NCBI GenBank assembly: GCA_031415375.1
Contig: JANORP010000165.1
Location: forward strand, 1-31,293
Origin: JADKCL01 sp031415375
Lineage (GTDB): Bacteria; Bacteroidota; Bacteroidia; J057; JADKCL01
Length of the DNA stretch: 31,293 bases
Reading direction: 5' to 3'
Part shown: positions 18,154-27,600 of the stretch, one piece after another
Layout of the letters: each line of letters opens with the position of its first letter
How positions within the stretch are numbered: position 1 is the first letter of the stretch
The notes under the pieces: model-generated
What the model saw: only the letters and a program-made list of their open reading frames with translations
Told to the model about the DNA's origin: nothing
The model's database searches: none
Position numbers and translations under genes: made by a program

Positions 18154-18172
18154 AAAAAAATTCCTAAAAAAC

Positions 18173-18214
18173 GACAGGCGCAATTGTGATCGAAGCATCA
18201 CAATTGCGCCTGTC
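18173..18214 (-). terminator. Strong terminator with perfect 18-bp stem
   Basis: GACAGGCGCAATTGTGAT at 18173-18190 pairs perfectly with 18197-18214 around the loop CGAAGC. On the minus strand the hairpin is followed by a T-rich run (complement of 18154-18172), so it fits a terminator for the T9SS cargo gene. On the plus strand no T tract follows. Confidence 0.85.
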
Positions 18215-18236
18215 ATTGATGAAGGCCGAGCTGCGC

Positions 18237-19769
18237 TTAGCGCATCAACACGATTTTTTCAGTGGCGACACCCTCAGCCGAGGAAAGGCGCAGCAGGTAG
18301 GTACCCGCTGGCAAGTCGCTGAAATCCAATTGGCCAGCAAAATTACGTGCCGAGGCACCCAATTCGCCTGTGCGCACCACGCCGCCAATCGCGCTGTGCA
18401 GCTGCCAGCCGAGTTTGGCAGGCCGTTGCAAAGTCAGCGCATATTGCACCAGCCCATTGCTGGGGTTGGGGTAAAAGCGGCTCAGCGAGAGCCATGTCTG
18501 CGACGGCGCGACTGCGACCCATTGCAAGGACCCGATGGTGCCACACAGATCGCCTTGGCGTTGATAATGAACATCATAACTGCCATTGGTCGTCGGGACA
18601 TAGAAATCGGAGGTCGCGCCGGGGATCGACGCACCGCCCAAATACCACTGGAAATTGCTGCCTGGGCCTGGCGCGTAAAGCGTGTCGCCCGAGAGCATGA
18701 GCGTGACCTGTGCAGAATCCAAAATATGTAGCGTCATACTCGTTACTTCTGCGCATATATTTTGGTGGGTCGCCGTGATGGTAAAGGCACCGACTTGCGA
18801 TGCCATCGGCGAAATCGATCCGAGAGCGAGGGAGTCAAAGACGATCCCAGGGTCGGCGGTGAACAGCAAATTTGTGGGTCCCAAAATGAAGGGGAATATG
18901 ACTTGTGCTGTATGGCAGACACTGTCTGGAACATAGTCAAACAAGGGGCCTACAAAGGGCGTGGCGACCTCGATCGTCGTTTGAAACATATCTGGGCAGG
19001 GGCCGACGGTGTTATAGGTCACCACATAGATTCCCGGAGTGGAGTTTCCTGGCATGATCGCTCCAGTGCTGGGGTCGATCGACAATCCTGGAGGCATGGC
19101 GCTAAAGACGCCGTCACCAGGCGAGTTGATGGTGTCGGGTCGGATGGTATCGTTTCCACAATAGGCCGATTGCGAATACGCAAAAGATGCACTGATGATG
19201 TTTTGGATCTCGATCGTATCGGTACCTGTCGTGGGACAAGGGCCGTTGGTGATATATGTGATCACGTAAGTACCTGTCGGGGACCCGGTGACATTGATGT
19301 CGCCTGTCGAGGGGTTGATGGCCAGCAATGCAGAAGACGCTGAGAATGTGCCGCCTCCGAGACCCGTGACAAGCGGAGTCATCATGGGTGAAACACCCAC
19401 ACAGCCTACCTGAGGGACATAACTGAAACTGGCATCGTCGGTCGCGAGGATCGTCACGATTCTCGTAGAGGAATCTTGCCCAAGTACATACCTCACCTGC
19501 CATGCGCCAGGATTGCAAAGTGCAAGGTTGATCTCCCCTGTCGTTGTACTCACAAAGGTGATATTTCCTTGTGGGGCAGTAAACATACCGCCTGGGTCTG
19601 GCGTGCTCACCAGCGAAATCGTTCCGGCATTTTGGCAATGCCCGCCAGGCGGATAGTTAAATTCGGAGGGTGAACCCAGTGATGGTGCAGCGACCGATTT
19701 CGTAGGGGGAATGAGAAAGCAAAAGCAGAGCAACAAGATGCTCGAAAAACGCAGCGTAAATAATTTCAT
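18237..19769 (-). CDS. Repeat-containing secreted protein with T9SS type A sorting domain
   Basis: A 510-residue secreted protein. Residues 1-27 form a signal peptide ending KSVAA. Four tandem repeats of about 78 residues follow, at about 36-108, 113-190, 195-270 and 276-351. Repeats two and three are clearest: an aromatic FxY start, a Cys, then GGGTFSA or DGVFSA, L(A/S)I(N/D)PSTGxI, and G(T/I)YV(I/V)TY followed by GPCP. This repeat type is common in Bacteroidota adhesins. A short Ig-like module (about 352-420, FQWYLGGASIPGAT) precedes the type A sorting domain at about 430-510 (SRFYPNPSNG, DLPAGTYLLRLSS, final KIVLMR). The protein is predicted to be exported by T9SS and to act as a surface filament or adhesin; there is no enzyme motif. 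The gene is convergent with the RNA ligase gene. Confidence 0.92.
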   Translation of the reverse strand: MKLFTLRFSSILLLCFCFLIPPTKSVAAPSLGSPSEFNYPPGGHCQNAGTISLVSTPDPGGMFTAPQGNITFVSTTTGEINLALCNPGAWQVRYVLGQDSSTRIVTILATDDASFSYVPQVGCVGVSPMMTPLVTGLGGGTFSASSALLAINPSTGDINVTGSPTGTYVITYITNGPCPTTGTDTIEIQNIISASFAYSQSAYCGNDTIRPDTINSPGDGVFSAMPPGLSIDPSTGAIMPGNSTPGIYVVTYNTVGPCPDMFQTTIEVATPFVGPLFDYVPDSVCHTAQVIFPFILGPTNLLFTADPGIVFDSLALGSISPMASQVGAFTITATHQNICAEVTSMTLHILDSAQVTLMLSGDTLYAPGPGSNFQWYLGGASIPGATSDFYVPTTNGSYDVHYQRQGDLCGTIGSLQWVAVAPSQTWLSLSRFYPNPSNGLVQYALTLQRPAKLGWQLHSAIGGVVRTGELGASARNFAGQLDFSDLPAGTYLLRLSSAEGVATEKIVLMR

Positions 19770-19828
19770 ACTTGTGAAAATGAAGTTAGGATGATTTTTG
19801 GATTGCTAGCCTGATGAATTTTACAGCA

Positions 19829-19860
19829 CAAATCTACATTTTCCTGCTCGCAGGCGCAAG
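19829..19860 (-). promoter_or_regulatory. Candidate promoter of the repeat-containing T9SS cargo gene
   Basis: On the minus strand TAGATTTG (19836-19829) is an exact TAnnTTTG -7 box. CTTG (19860-19857) lies 20 bases upstream as a one-mismatch -33 box. This predicts a leader of roughly 55 bases before the ATG at 19769. Confidence 0.55.
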
Positions 19861-19972
19861 GTATTGCGATCGAAAAGAATCTAAGCGATTGATCGTTAGA
19901 ACGTAATTTTTCGGTGGTGGGATTGTTTTGTTAGAACATCGCTTGCATGGAACCTAAAGAAAGTGCATTTAT

Positions 19973-20021
19973 TGCCGTCATTCCGCAGTTTCCCTGAAGG
20001 GGAATCGATGGAATGACGGCA
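19973..20021 (-). repeat. Intergenic palindrome downstream of parC
   Basis: TGCCGTCATTCC at 19973-19984 and GGAATGACGGCA at 20010-20021 form a perfect 12-bp stem. The 25-base loop itself contains the small stem TTCCC/GGGGAA. It lies 25 bases beyond the parC stop and may protect or end the parC transcript. Its GTCATTC/GAATGAC arms resemble the GTCATTC and GGATGAC words of the repeat island at 31140-31293. Confidence 0.6.
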
Positions 20022-20045
20022 GTTTATTTCAAATGCGTTCAGTGA

Positions 20046-22727
20046 TCAAAACAGCGACATCTGATCATCGCTTTTGTCCTTGCCTTTGGTTTTTTTCTTG
20101 TCGCCCTCTTCATCTTCCTCGTTTTCGCGGGCATCCACGATCTCAAAGGGAATGTCGATCGGGTCGCTGTCGTCGTCCTCCTCGCTGCTAGGGCCAGCCT
20201 TGGGTTTGGCCTCAGCCACCTTGGGCTCACGGAAGCTCAGAAGCTCGATCTTACGGATCTTGTCTTCCGTGAGTTTGTTGCCCGTCGCCTTCCAGCCCTT
20301 CACATCGATGAATTCCTCCAAATTCAAGACCAAGTCATCCACGGTCTTTTTGGTGAATTTGATCTCGACGATCGGTGCGTCTTTGGTGGTCGCAAACAAG
20401 AGCTTCGAGTTTTCGCCTTCGTTGATGTAGGTAAATTTCTGGTCGATCGAGGTCGTTTCGATATGGAAACGCTTGACGAATACGCGGCCAGAGTCGCCGT
20501 CTTGGTGGACTGCAGTCACGACCGTTTCTGGATCCAACCGGCACATTTCCAGGATCTTGCCACGGCCTTCCCAGCGATTGGTCACCTCAAATGTGCGCAA
20601 TTCGTAGTAGCCTTCGGCATAAAGCACAAGGATCTTGTCAGGACCTTTGAAATTGCCCACCAATTCCCCCTGGCCGTCGGTGTTGATGCGCTTGATGGCA
20701 TCGTCATAAAAGATATTGATCCCACCCAAGGTCGAGAGTCCCTTGCTTTTGAAATCGACCTTGTTGATCGGGAACTTGGTGAGCAGATTGCCGCCTGCGC
20801 TGCGCCCTTTGATGCCGACTTCTGAAAAATCAAAGTCGAAGACGGGTTTGCGCAGCTTGTTGTCGGTCTTCATCTTGACCGTCACGGTCTCCCCTTCGCC
20901 ATTGGGCATGACTGAGAAATAATGCACTTTGGCAGCCTGTTCACTCTTTGTGAGGAAATACTCTTTGTCGCGCGTGATACCTTGCACGTGGAAGCGCTTG
21001 GCATATGTGCGACTGTCTTTTTTATCGGTGTAGATGAGGTGATAGGTCGTGCGCTCATCGCCTTTTTTCCAAATCCCGGCATGGATGATGCCCTTGCCAA
21101 CAAAGACTTTATCGGCCACCTTCATCACCTTCATCGACCCATTTTTGAGGAAGACGATCATGTCGTCCATGTCTGAGCAATCTGAGACAAAGGTCGCGCC
21201 CTTGAGCGAACTGCCGATGCCGATGAAGCCTTCTTCATAATCGACATAGAGCTTCTTGTTGGCGATCACGACCTGCGTTGCGTCGATCTGGTCAAAGGTG
21301 CGGATCTCTGTCTTGCGCTCGCGGCCTTTGCCATACTTCTCCAAGAGGTGCTCAAAATAGGCGATGGCGAAGTCATTGAGGTGCTCCAGGTCATACTTGA
21401 CCTGTGTAAGTTCCTCTTCCAGCTTGCGGATCGCCTCGTCGGCTTTGAAACTGTCAAACCTAGAAATGCGTTTGATCTTGATCTCGGTGAGGCGCAGGAT
21501 ATCATCCTCGACGACCTCGCGAAAGAGCAGTGGTTTGAAAGGCTCCAAGCCACGGTCAATCGCAGAGAGCACGCCTTCCCAAGTTTCCTCTTCTTCGATG
21601 TCGCGGTAGATGCGATTTTCGATGAAGATTTTTTCCAAGGATGACATATGCCATTTGTCTTCGATCTCGGCTTTGCGGATTTCGAGCTCTTGGCGCAAGA
21701 GCTCCTTGGTATAGTCGGTGCTGTGCTTGAGCACGTCTCGCACGTCGGTAAAGACGGGCTTTTCATCGATGATGATGCAGCAATTGGGCGAGATCGGGAC
21801 CTCGCAGGCCGTAAAGGCATACAAGGCATCGATGGCTGTATTGGTCGCGACGCCGACCGGGAGGTGTACAGCGATCTCGACTTTGCGGGCAGTATTGTCC
21901 TCGACTTTGCGAATCTTGAGTTTGCCTTTTTCATTGGCTTTCAAGATGCTGTCGATGATGGTCATCGTCGTCTGCCCATAAGGGATGTCGGTGATGACCA
22001 GCGTTTTCTTGTCGAGCTCCTCGATACGTGCCCTGACCCTGATCTTGCCGCCACGCTTGCCGTGGTTGTAATTTTCGACATCTACCATGCCGCCGGTCGG
22101 GAAGTCAGGATAGAGTTTGAAAGGGCGATCCTTGAGATGGGCGATCGATGCCAAGATCAATTCACAAAAATTGTGAGGCATGATTTTGGTACTCAAGCCC
22201 ACAGCAATGCCCTCGACCCCTTGCGCCAAGACCAATGGAAACTTCATTGGCAGCGTGACAGGCTCGTTTTTGCGACCGTCATAGCTGAGTTGCCAAGTGG
22301 TCGTCTTGGAATTGAAGGCGACCTCCAGCGCAAACTTGGTGAGGCGAGCCTCGATATAGCGGGGCGCAGCAGCACCGTCGCCAGTGAAGATATTGCCCCA
22401 GTTTCCCTGGGTCTCAATGAGCAGATCCTTTTGTCCAAGGTTCACGATCGCGTCGCCGATGGCAGCGTCACCATGGGGGTGAAACTGCATCGTGAAGCCG
22501 ATGATGTTGGCCACCTTGTTGAATCGCCCATCGTCGAGCTCATGCATCGCGTGCAAGATGCGGCGTTGCACGGGCTTGAGACCGTCCTCGGCATAGGGCA
22601 CGGCACGGTCCAGGATCACATAACTTGCATATTCCAGAAACCAGCTCTGGTAGAGTCCTGTGACTGGCAGCACGTGCTGCATGCTGCCAGCAGGCTCCTC
22701 GTTTTCAATATTTTCAGTCTCGCTCAT
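20046..22727 (-). CDS. parC: DNA topoisomerase IV subunit A
   Basis: An 893-residue type IIA topoisomerase subunit that cuts and rejoins DNA for chromosome decatenation. The N-terminal breakage-reunion domain includes SYVILDRAVPYAEDGLKPVQRR (about 35-56), HPHGDAAIGDAI (83-94) and the catalytic tyrosine Y124 in APRYIEAR. A long coiled coil follows near 380-465 (KELLRQELEIRKAEIEDK; KLEEELTQVKYDLEHL). The C-terminal domain is of the beta-pinwheel type but divergent and lacks a GyrA box (QRRGG-like), which supports ParC over GyrA. The last 60 residues are an acidic then basic tail ending DDQMSLF. The position of E. coli GyrA Ser83 is Ala88 here. parE is not adjacent. TAATTTTG at 22757-22750 (minus) supports a promoter and the ATG at 22727. 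Confidence 0.9.
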   Translation of the reverse strand: MSETENIENEEPAGSMQHVLPVTGLYQSWFLEYASYVILDRAVPYAEDGLKPVQRRILHAMHELDDGRFNKVANIIGFTMQFHPHGDAAIGDAIVNLGQKDLLIETQGNWGNIFTGDGAAAPRYIEARLTKFALEVAFNSKTTTWQLSYDGRKNEPVTLPMKFPLVLAQGVEGIAVGLSTKIMPHNFCELILASIAHLKDRPFKLYPDFPTGGMVDVENYNHGKRGGKIRVRARIEELDKKTLVITDIPYGQTTMTIIDSILKANEKGKLKIRKVEDNTARKVEIAVHLPVGVATNTAIDALYAFTACEVPISPNCCIIIDEKPVFTDVRDVLKHSTDYTKELLRQELEIRKAEIEDKWHMSSLEKIFIENRIYRDIEEEETWEGVLSAIDRGLEPFKPLLFREVVEDDILRLTEIKIKRISRFDSFKADEAIRKLEEELTQVKYDLEHLNDFAIAYFEHLLEKYGKGRERKTEIRTFDQIDATQVVIANKKLYVDYEEGFIGIGSSLKGATFVSDCSDMDDMIVFLKNGSMKVMKVADKVFVGKGIIHAGIWKKGDERTTYHLIYTDKKDSRTYAKRFHVQGITRDKEYFLTKSEQAAKVHYFSVMPNGEGETVTVKMKTDNKLRKPVFDFDFSEVGIKGRSAGGNLLTKFPINKVDFKSKGLSTLGGINIFYDDAIKRINTDGQGELVGNFKGPDKILVLYAEGYYELRTFEVTNRWEGRGKILEMCRLDPETVVTAVHQDGDSGRVFVKRFHIETTSIDQKFTYINEGENSKLLFATTKDAPIVEIKFTKKTVDDLVLNLEEFIDVKGWKATGNKLTEDKIRKIELLSFREPKVAEAKPKAGPSSEEDDDSDPIDIPFEIVDARENEEDEEGDKKKTKGKDKSDDQMSLF

Positions 22728-22749
22728 GTATTCGGCGCAAAATAGAGGC

Positions 22750-22780
22750 CAAAATTACGCCGCTGCATTGGAGTCCCCAA
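22750..22780 (-). promoter_or_regulatory. Candidate parC promoter
   Basis: On the minus strand TAATTTTG (22757-22750) matches the -7 box exactly, with TTGG (22780-22777) 19 bases upstream as a weak -33 box. The leader would be about 17 bases. Confidence 0.5.
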
Positions 22781-22841
22781 GCTTAACTATCAACATAGGG
22801 CTTGTGAAATGCACAAAAATGCATCAAAATTGACCATTAAA

Positions 22842-23684
22842 TTAGCGTTTCTGGGCGCGAGGCGCACACAGCACTGGCATTCTGCCTTTGGTGACCACAT
22901 CTTCGATGAGGCTACCGAGGGTGAGCTCTCCTCTAGACGTGTGGTCTTGTTGCTCGAGCAAGACCAAGTCATAAGAGCCCGCCGCATTTCTTATTTGGGT
23001 CATCATAGCCGCATAGATGTCGCTGTCTTGTACCAATTCGATTTCTATGTCGGTGACGCCGAGCGCCTCCAGCTGATCGGCGGCGAGGTTGGCTTCTGCC
23101 ATCACATCGGCCTCTTGCTCGGTGGGAAGCATGGCCATGAGTATCTTCACACGCTCACCAAGGGGCATGCCGATTTCTCGCAGAAACTCCAATGTGCCTT
23201 CCTGCCCAAATTTGCGGTCAAAGGGTATCAGCAATTGATTGATCTTCTCGTCATGCGGCAGGCCGTCCACGACGATGATCGGTACTTCGGCAGCTTTGAT
23301 TAAGTTGAGCGTATGTGTGCCAATGAAGATGTCTTCCAAAATGCGGCCTTGTCGCAGGCCGATACACAGAGCGTCGGCATCGTGTTGATGCATAGCCTCA
23401 GTGAGTTGGCGGGTCACATTGCCTTCGCGCAACTCCGTTTCGATTCTGATGCCTTTGGCCAAATAGGGTTGCAAGAGGGCATCGAGTGCTTTTTGGAGGT
23501 CTTCCTCGATCGTGTCTTCATCCACGAGCATCATCTCGGGGTAGTGTGCCCTTTTCTCGATCACATGTACGGCTATGATCTGACCGTCAAATTGTTGGGC
23601 AAATCGCATCGCCATCTCCAAAGCATTCAGTGAAGGCTCCCAAAAGTCTATCGCGGCAACAAATATGTTTTCGGTGGCATGCAT
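22842..23684 (-). CDS. Tandem universal stress protein (UspA family)
   Basis: A 280-residue cytosolic protein made of two UspA-like domains, about residues 4-145 and 150-278. Domain one starts ENIFVAAIDFWEPS and ends in a VPIIVVDG strand after a GRILEDIFIGTHT loop, which partly matches the family's ATP-binding pattern. Domain two starts NQLLIPFDRKF and ends MPVLCAPR after RGELTLGSLIEDV. Tandem Usps of about 280 residues are common in Bacteroidota and are linked to stress or anaerobic adaptation. The frame extends upstream to 23828, with another ATG at 23768, but family proteins begin near HATENIF, and an exact -7 box (TACTTTTG, minus, 23742-23735) lies just upstream of the ATG at 23684. It lies between parC and the ccm operon on the same strand. 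Confidence 0.88.
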   Translation of the reverse strand: MHATENIFVAAIDFWEPSLNALEMAMRFAQQFDGQIIAVHVIEKRAHYPEMMLVDEDTIEEDLQKALDALLQPYLAKGIRIETELREGNVTRQLTEAMHQHDADALCIGLRQGRILEDIFIGTHTLNLIKAAEVPIIVVDGLPHDEKINQLLIPFDRKFGQEGTLEFLREIGMPLGERVKILMAMLPTEQEADVMAEANLAADQLEALGVTDIEIELVQDSDIYAAMMTQIRNAAGSYDLVLLEQQDHTSRGELTLGSLIEDVVTKGRMPVLCAPRAQKR

Positions 23685-23734
23685 CGGCAATTGGATTTCA
23701 AGGCTTTGGACAGATGAATTGTGACAAATATCCG

Positions 23735-23742
23735 CAAAAGTA
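23735..23742 (-). promoter_or_regulatory. Candidate -7 box of the universal stress protein gene
   Basis: TACTTTTG on the minus strand matches TAnnTTTG and lies about 50 bases before the ATG at 23684. No good -33 TTTG is found at the usual spacing (TTTA about 16 bases upstream is the nearest). It argues against the longer reading frame, which would begin upstream of it. Confidence 0.4.
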
Positions 23743-23851
23743 TTGTCTGCACGTATGCTAAAATTCATAAGGCCAAATGTTTTGGCATGATAAACGTCAT
23801 GTTTTTTGTTGGGGCCTCCATTGTACACGTCGGTATCGCAGAGGCCCGTTT

Positions 23852-24652
23852 TTACACTTGGGCAGGTGCAAAGCGCGCTGCGATCAGCTCAGAGACCATC
23901 GTATAGAGTGCCGCTTTTTGAGGGTCGGTATTGGCGAGCAGCAGCATGTGTTTTTGCATTGTAATGGCGTCGCCTCTGCGGGCGGGACCAGTCTGGGCAG
24001 CCTGAGGCCCGTAGCGGAGCGCTTTTTCCATGCATTCGCGGATGAGCGGGGCATAAACTTCTAGGTTGTCTTGCCCGACGGCCTTGAGCAGGTCCTCGGC
24101 CATGAGCCACATGAAATTGGCGAAGTTACTTGCGAAGACTGCACCCATGTGCATTTGAAGGCGCTGTGCGCTGTCGAGCAGGCTCACCTTGCGCGAGAGT
24201 GAATTTGCGAGCGGTGAGAGTGTGGCGAGCGCCTCGGCATTGCCTTCCAAAAAAATGGGGATGCCGCTGAAATCGGCTTTGTGGCCCATGGTAAATGTCT
24301 GGAGAGGGTAAAAAACGCCAACCAATGTACCCAAGGGAGCAAGTGCCGAAAGATCGACGGATCCCGAGGTGTGGACGAAAATCGTCCTAGGGCCTCGGTG
24401 TGCCGCAAAGTTTGCAGCGATCTCGGCGATGCCATGGTCACTGCTAGCGATAATCACAAGATCCAGATCGGCACGTAACTGCGATGGCGCAAACGCAGGC
24501 TGTATATGCGGGAAATCTTTGGAAAGTTTGAGGGCCGAATCCGTGTGGCGTGAAAATATCTGCACAACCTCAAAGTCAGTGCCTTCAAGGTTGGCGGCGA
24601 GGTTCCATGCAAGGTTGCCCGCACCGATGAGCGCGATCTGTAGCTTAGGCAT
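23852..24652 (-). CDS. Rossmann-fold protein of the DUF2520 family
   Basis: A 266-residue protein. The N-terminus, MPKLQIALIGAGNLAWNLA, has the GxGxxA nucleotide loop of an NAD(P)-binding Rossmann domain (about residues 3-125; VVQIFSR, LDLVIIASSD and IFVHTSGSV mark the following strands). The C-terminal half is helical (about 150-260) and matches the DUF2520 arrangement, distantly like F420/NADP oxidoreductases and 6-phosphogluconate dehydrogenase-type folds. The substrate is unknown. The ATG at 24652 overlaps the ccmF stop by 8 bases, so translation is likely coupled and the gene belongs to the ccm transcript. A 13-codon longer start at 24691 is unlikely. Similar proteins are often found near ccm or septum genes in Bacteroidota as far as I recall, but no role in cytochrome maturation is established. 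Confidence 0.88.
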   Translation of the reverse strand: MPKLQIALIGAGNLAWNLAANLEGTDFEVVQIFSRHTDSALKLSKDFPHIQPAFAPSQLRADLDLVIIASSDHGIAEIAANFAAHRGPRTIFVHTSGSVDLSALAPLGTLVGVFYPLQTFTMGHKADFSGIPIFLEGNAEALATLSPLANSLSRKVSLLDSAQRLQMHMGAVFASNFANFMWLMAEDLLKAVGQDNLEVYAPLIRECMEKALRYGPQAAQTGPARRGDAITMQKHMLLLANTDPQKAALYTMVSELIAARFAPAQV

Positions 24653-27600
24653 CGCCTGCAGCCTCGTCGGGGTTGATGCCAGCAGGTGCACCTTGCGCTA
24701 CCATTTCTGTGGCCGAGACGATCCCGATGCCTTCCTCTGGATTTTCAAGCTTGCCAGTGGCGTTTTCGCGTAGGCGACGCACGAATGCCATGCCGAAACC
24801 AAAGGTGAGCACAAAGGTGCCAAGCCAAAGGAAATTGATCCAAGGCTTGGAAATCGCTTGGATCACCACGATGTCATCAGGTGGGTTTTGGCGCTCCTGG
24901 ACTTGCATTGCGACTTGGCCATTGGTTGTATTCACACCTACAAAAGCCACCGAGGTATAGAGGTCGTCGAGATAGTGATCCTTGATGGAGACGCGGTTTT
25001 CCTTGTCGATGCGATAGGTCGGCGAGGCAAGTACCGAGGTGCCGAGGTCGGTGAGGATGCGCAGGTGGGCGCGGGCGATCAGCTCATATTCGGTCCCTTC
25101 AGTGGAGTCTGAGCTGATATGGTCAAAGATGATCTTGGCACGGGCAGTCTGCACCGTGTCACCGATCGCCATGTCAAATTGGTAGAATTTGAATTCGGGC
25201 TCCTCATCGTCCTTGGTGACCGTGGAAACGTGTACATACACGTCGCGGTTCATGTAGATTTTGCGGGAGGGGTGGGCGAGGAGTCCCATTGTAGGATTGA
25301 TCTCGGCCTCTGGAAATACCGTAAATGCCTTGTCCTCCCAAAGCAAGTCTTCGTTCGTCTTTTCATTGCGCGTGCGCGGCACAAATTTGAGGCCGTAGAG
25401 CGTGCGCTCATTGATATGACTCGGCTTCAAGAAGTTGATCTTGTCGTTGAGGAAGGTCTCCACGCCAGGGAGATCAATGGCGCCCTCTGGATTTGAAAAG
25501 ACATCGCGGGGCAACACAAATGCAAAGATGTCGCCTGTCGAGTCTGCAAATCGCACTTTGAAGGAGGCGTCGTCCTCTTGGATGATGGTCAATGCACTGA
25601 TCGGGGCCTTGGCCTCTTTCTTGCCGATGTATGTGACTTGGAAATCTTTGATGTTGCGTGGACGGCCCTTTTGCAGCATCACATTGTCGTTGCGGGAATC
25701 CTCGGGGAGGGCTGCAAGTTCATTGGGATTGCTGTTTTGGGTCAGCACATTGTCGTAGCCGCTGCTGAAAAAGATGCCGATGAGCATCAACCCAAAGCCT
25801 GCATGGGCGATCGAGCCACCTGAGACCATGCGTGTGCGACGGTTGCGCAGCAATAGTCCCACGAGAATGTCGAGGTTGGCAAAGATCATGAACAGTGCGC
25901 TGAAGAGCATGATCTCGTCTGAGAAAATGAAGACTGCCCAGCGAATGTAGCCTAGCATCGCCGCACTCGTGGATGGGGCTGCCTCGGCCATGGATTTCCA
26001 TTCAGCCATGTTGTCGTCTAGCCCAAACTGCCAGTCGGTGCCGATCGCGATCGTAAAGAGGATGGCGATCGCGCTGATGATCGCGAGCCCATAGGGCCGC
26101 ATCAGCGAATTCCAGCGGGTAGCTTTCCTGATCTTGCGCCAGTACATAAATTGACCGATGCCAGAGAGAACCGCCAAGGCAATCGCGAAATACACCGTCC
26201 AACGGTAGTAAAAGAAACTGGTGTCTTTGACGGGTGCCCAACGGGTGCCCAGGATCTTGTTGAAGACGGGGGAGGAGGTGAAAATGGTGATCACCAAACC
26301 GGAAAAAAGCAGTGCCAAAACTCCAAGGAAGACCATGAATTCGGCGGAATTGATCTGGATGCCTTTGCCGGCTTTGGGAAAATCATTTACCCGTGAGACA
26401 AAAAGGGCTTGGATCAGGAAGATATAGACAAACAGCAATGCAAGCAGCTGACCGCTCAGGCCCAAGTCGGTAAAGGTGTGCACCGATGTCTCGCCAAGGA
26501 TGCCGCTGCGCGTGAGGAAGGTGCTGTAGAGCACCATCAGGAACACCGACACGATCATCGCCATCGTGAAGGGCAGAAAAGACTTGCTTTTGCGGTAGGC
26601 GACGACGCCGTGCAGCGCCGCGATGCCGAGGATCCAAGGCACGAGACTGCCATTTTCCACTGGATCCCAATTCCAATAACCCCCAAAATTCAGTGTCTCA
26701 TAGGCCCAGTAGCCGCCCATGATGATGCCGACGCCAAGGATGGCGACCGAGAAGATCATCCACGCCGAGGAAGGGCGCACCCATTCAGTATATTTTCCTT
26801 GAATCAATCCACCGATCACAAACGCAAAGGGCACGACGGTCGATGCAAAACCCAAGAACAGGGTCGGCGGATGGATCACCATCCAATAATTCTGGAGCAA
26901 GGAGTTGAGGCCCTTGCCGTTGGTAGGCATGAAGGAGGGATCGTTTTGGAAAATGGGCGCATTTTTGAAGGCGTCTCTGAGCAGCAAGAAGGGCGATGAG
27001 CCAATCTTCCAAGTGCCAAAGTCGGTAAACATCACCGATATGGCGAGCGCCACCAAGACCAGGTGTGCGAACAATTCTTTGGTAGAGAGGCGCTTGCGCC
27101 CATCGGATATGATATGGAGCACGCTTTGTACCATGATGCCCAATAGCATGAGCACGACGAAGAAGAATGCCAAAATGTAACCGATCGAAGTGTCTTTTGA
27201 AATCACCGTTGCCAGACCATCGACCATGAATCCCGTCTTCCCAGTGAGGGTGATCAGCAGCGCAAAGAGCCCGCAAAAAATCGCACCGATGTGCAAGAGG
27301 CCCTTGGTGCCTGTGCTGTCGCTGCGACGGTACAAGTGCATGCCCAGATAGGCCATGGGCAAGATGAGCATGAGCAGAAATAGTGCCTTGGCGATACCCT
27401 CGGGGACATAGACACCGAGGATCATGGATGCCAGGATCAGGTTTACGCTCGCTACGATCGAGAGCACGATGTCACGCCAGGCCTTGGCCGTGAAATAAAG
27501 TACACTACCCAAGACGGCATGCCAAAATGTCCAGAGCAGAAAGCTGCCCTCCTGACCTTCCCAAAAACAGGAGATCATATAATACACCGGCAACTCATTG

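Noticed and set aside
21648..22745. 365-codon plus-strand frame opposite parC
   Set aside because: It is entirely antisense to the well-conserved parC coding sequence and has no recognisable domain.
23812..23847. GGGCCTC/GAGGCCC inverted repeat followed by GTTTTT as a plus-strand terminator
   Set aside because: No plus-strand gene leads into it, and on the minus strand no T run follows; kept only as a note.
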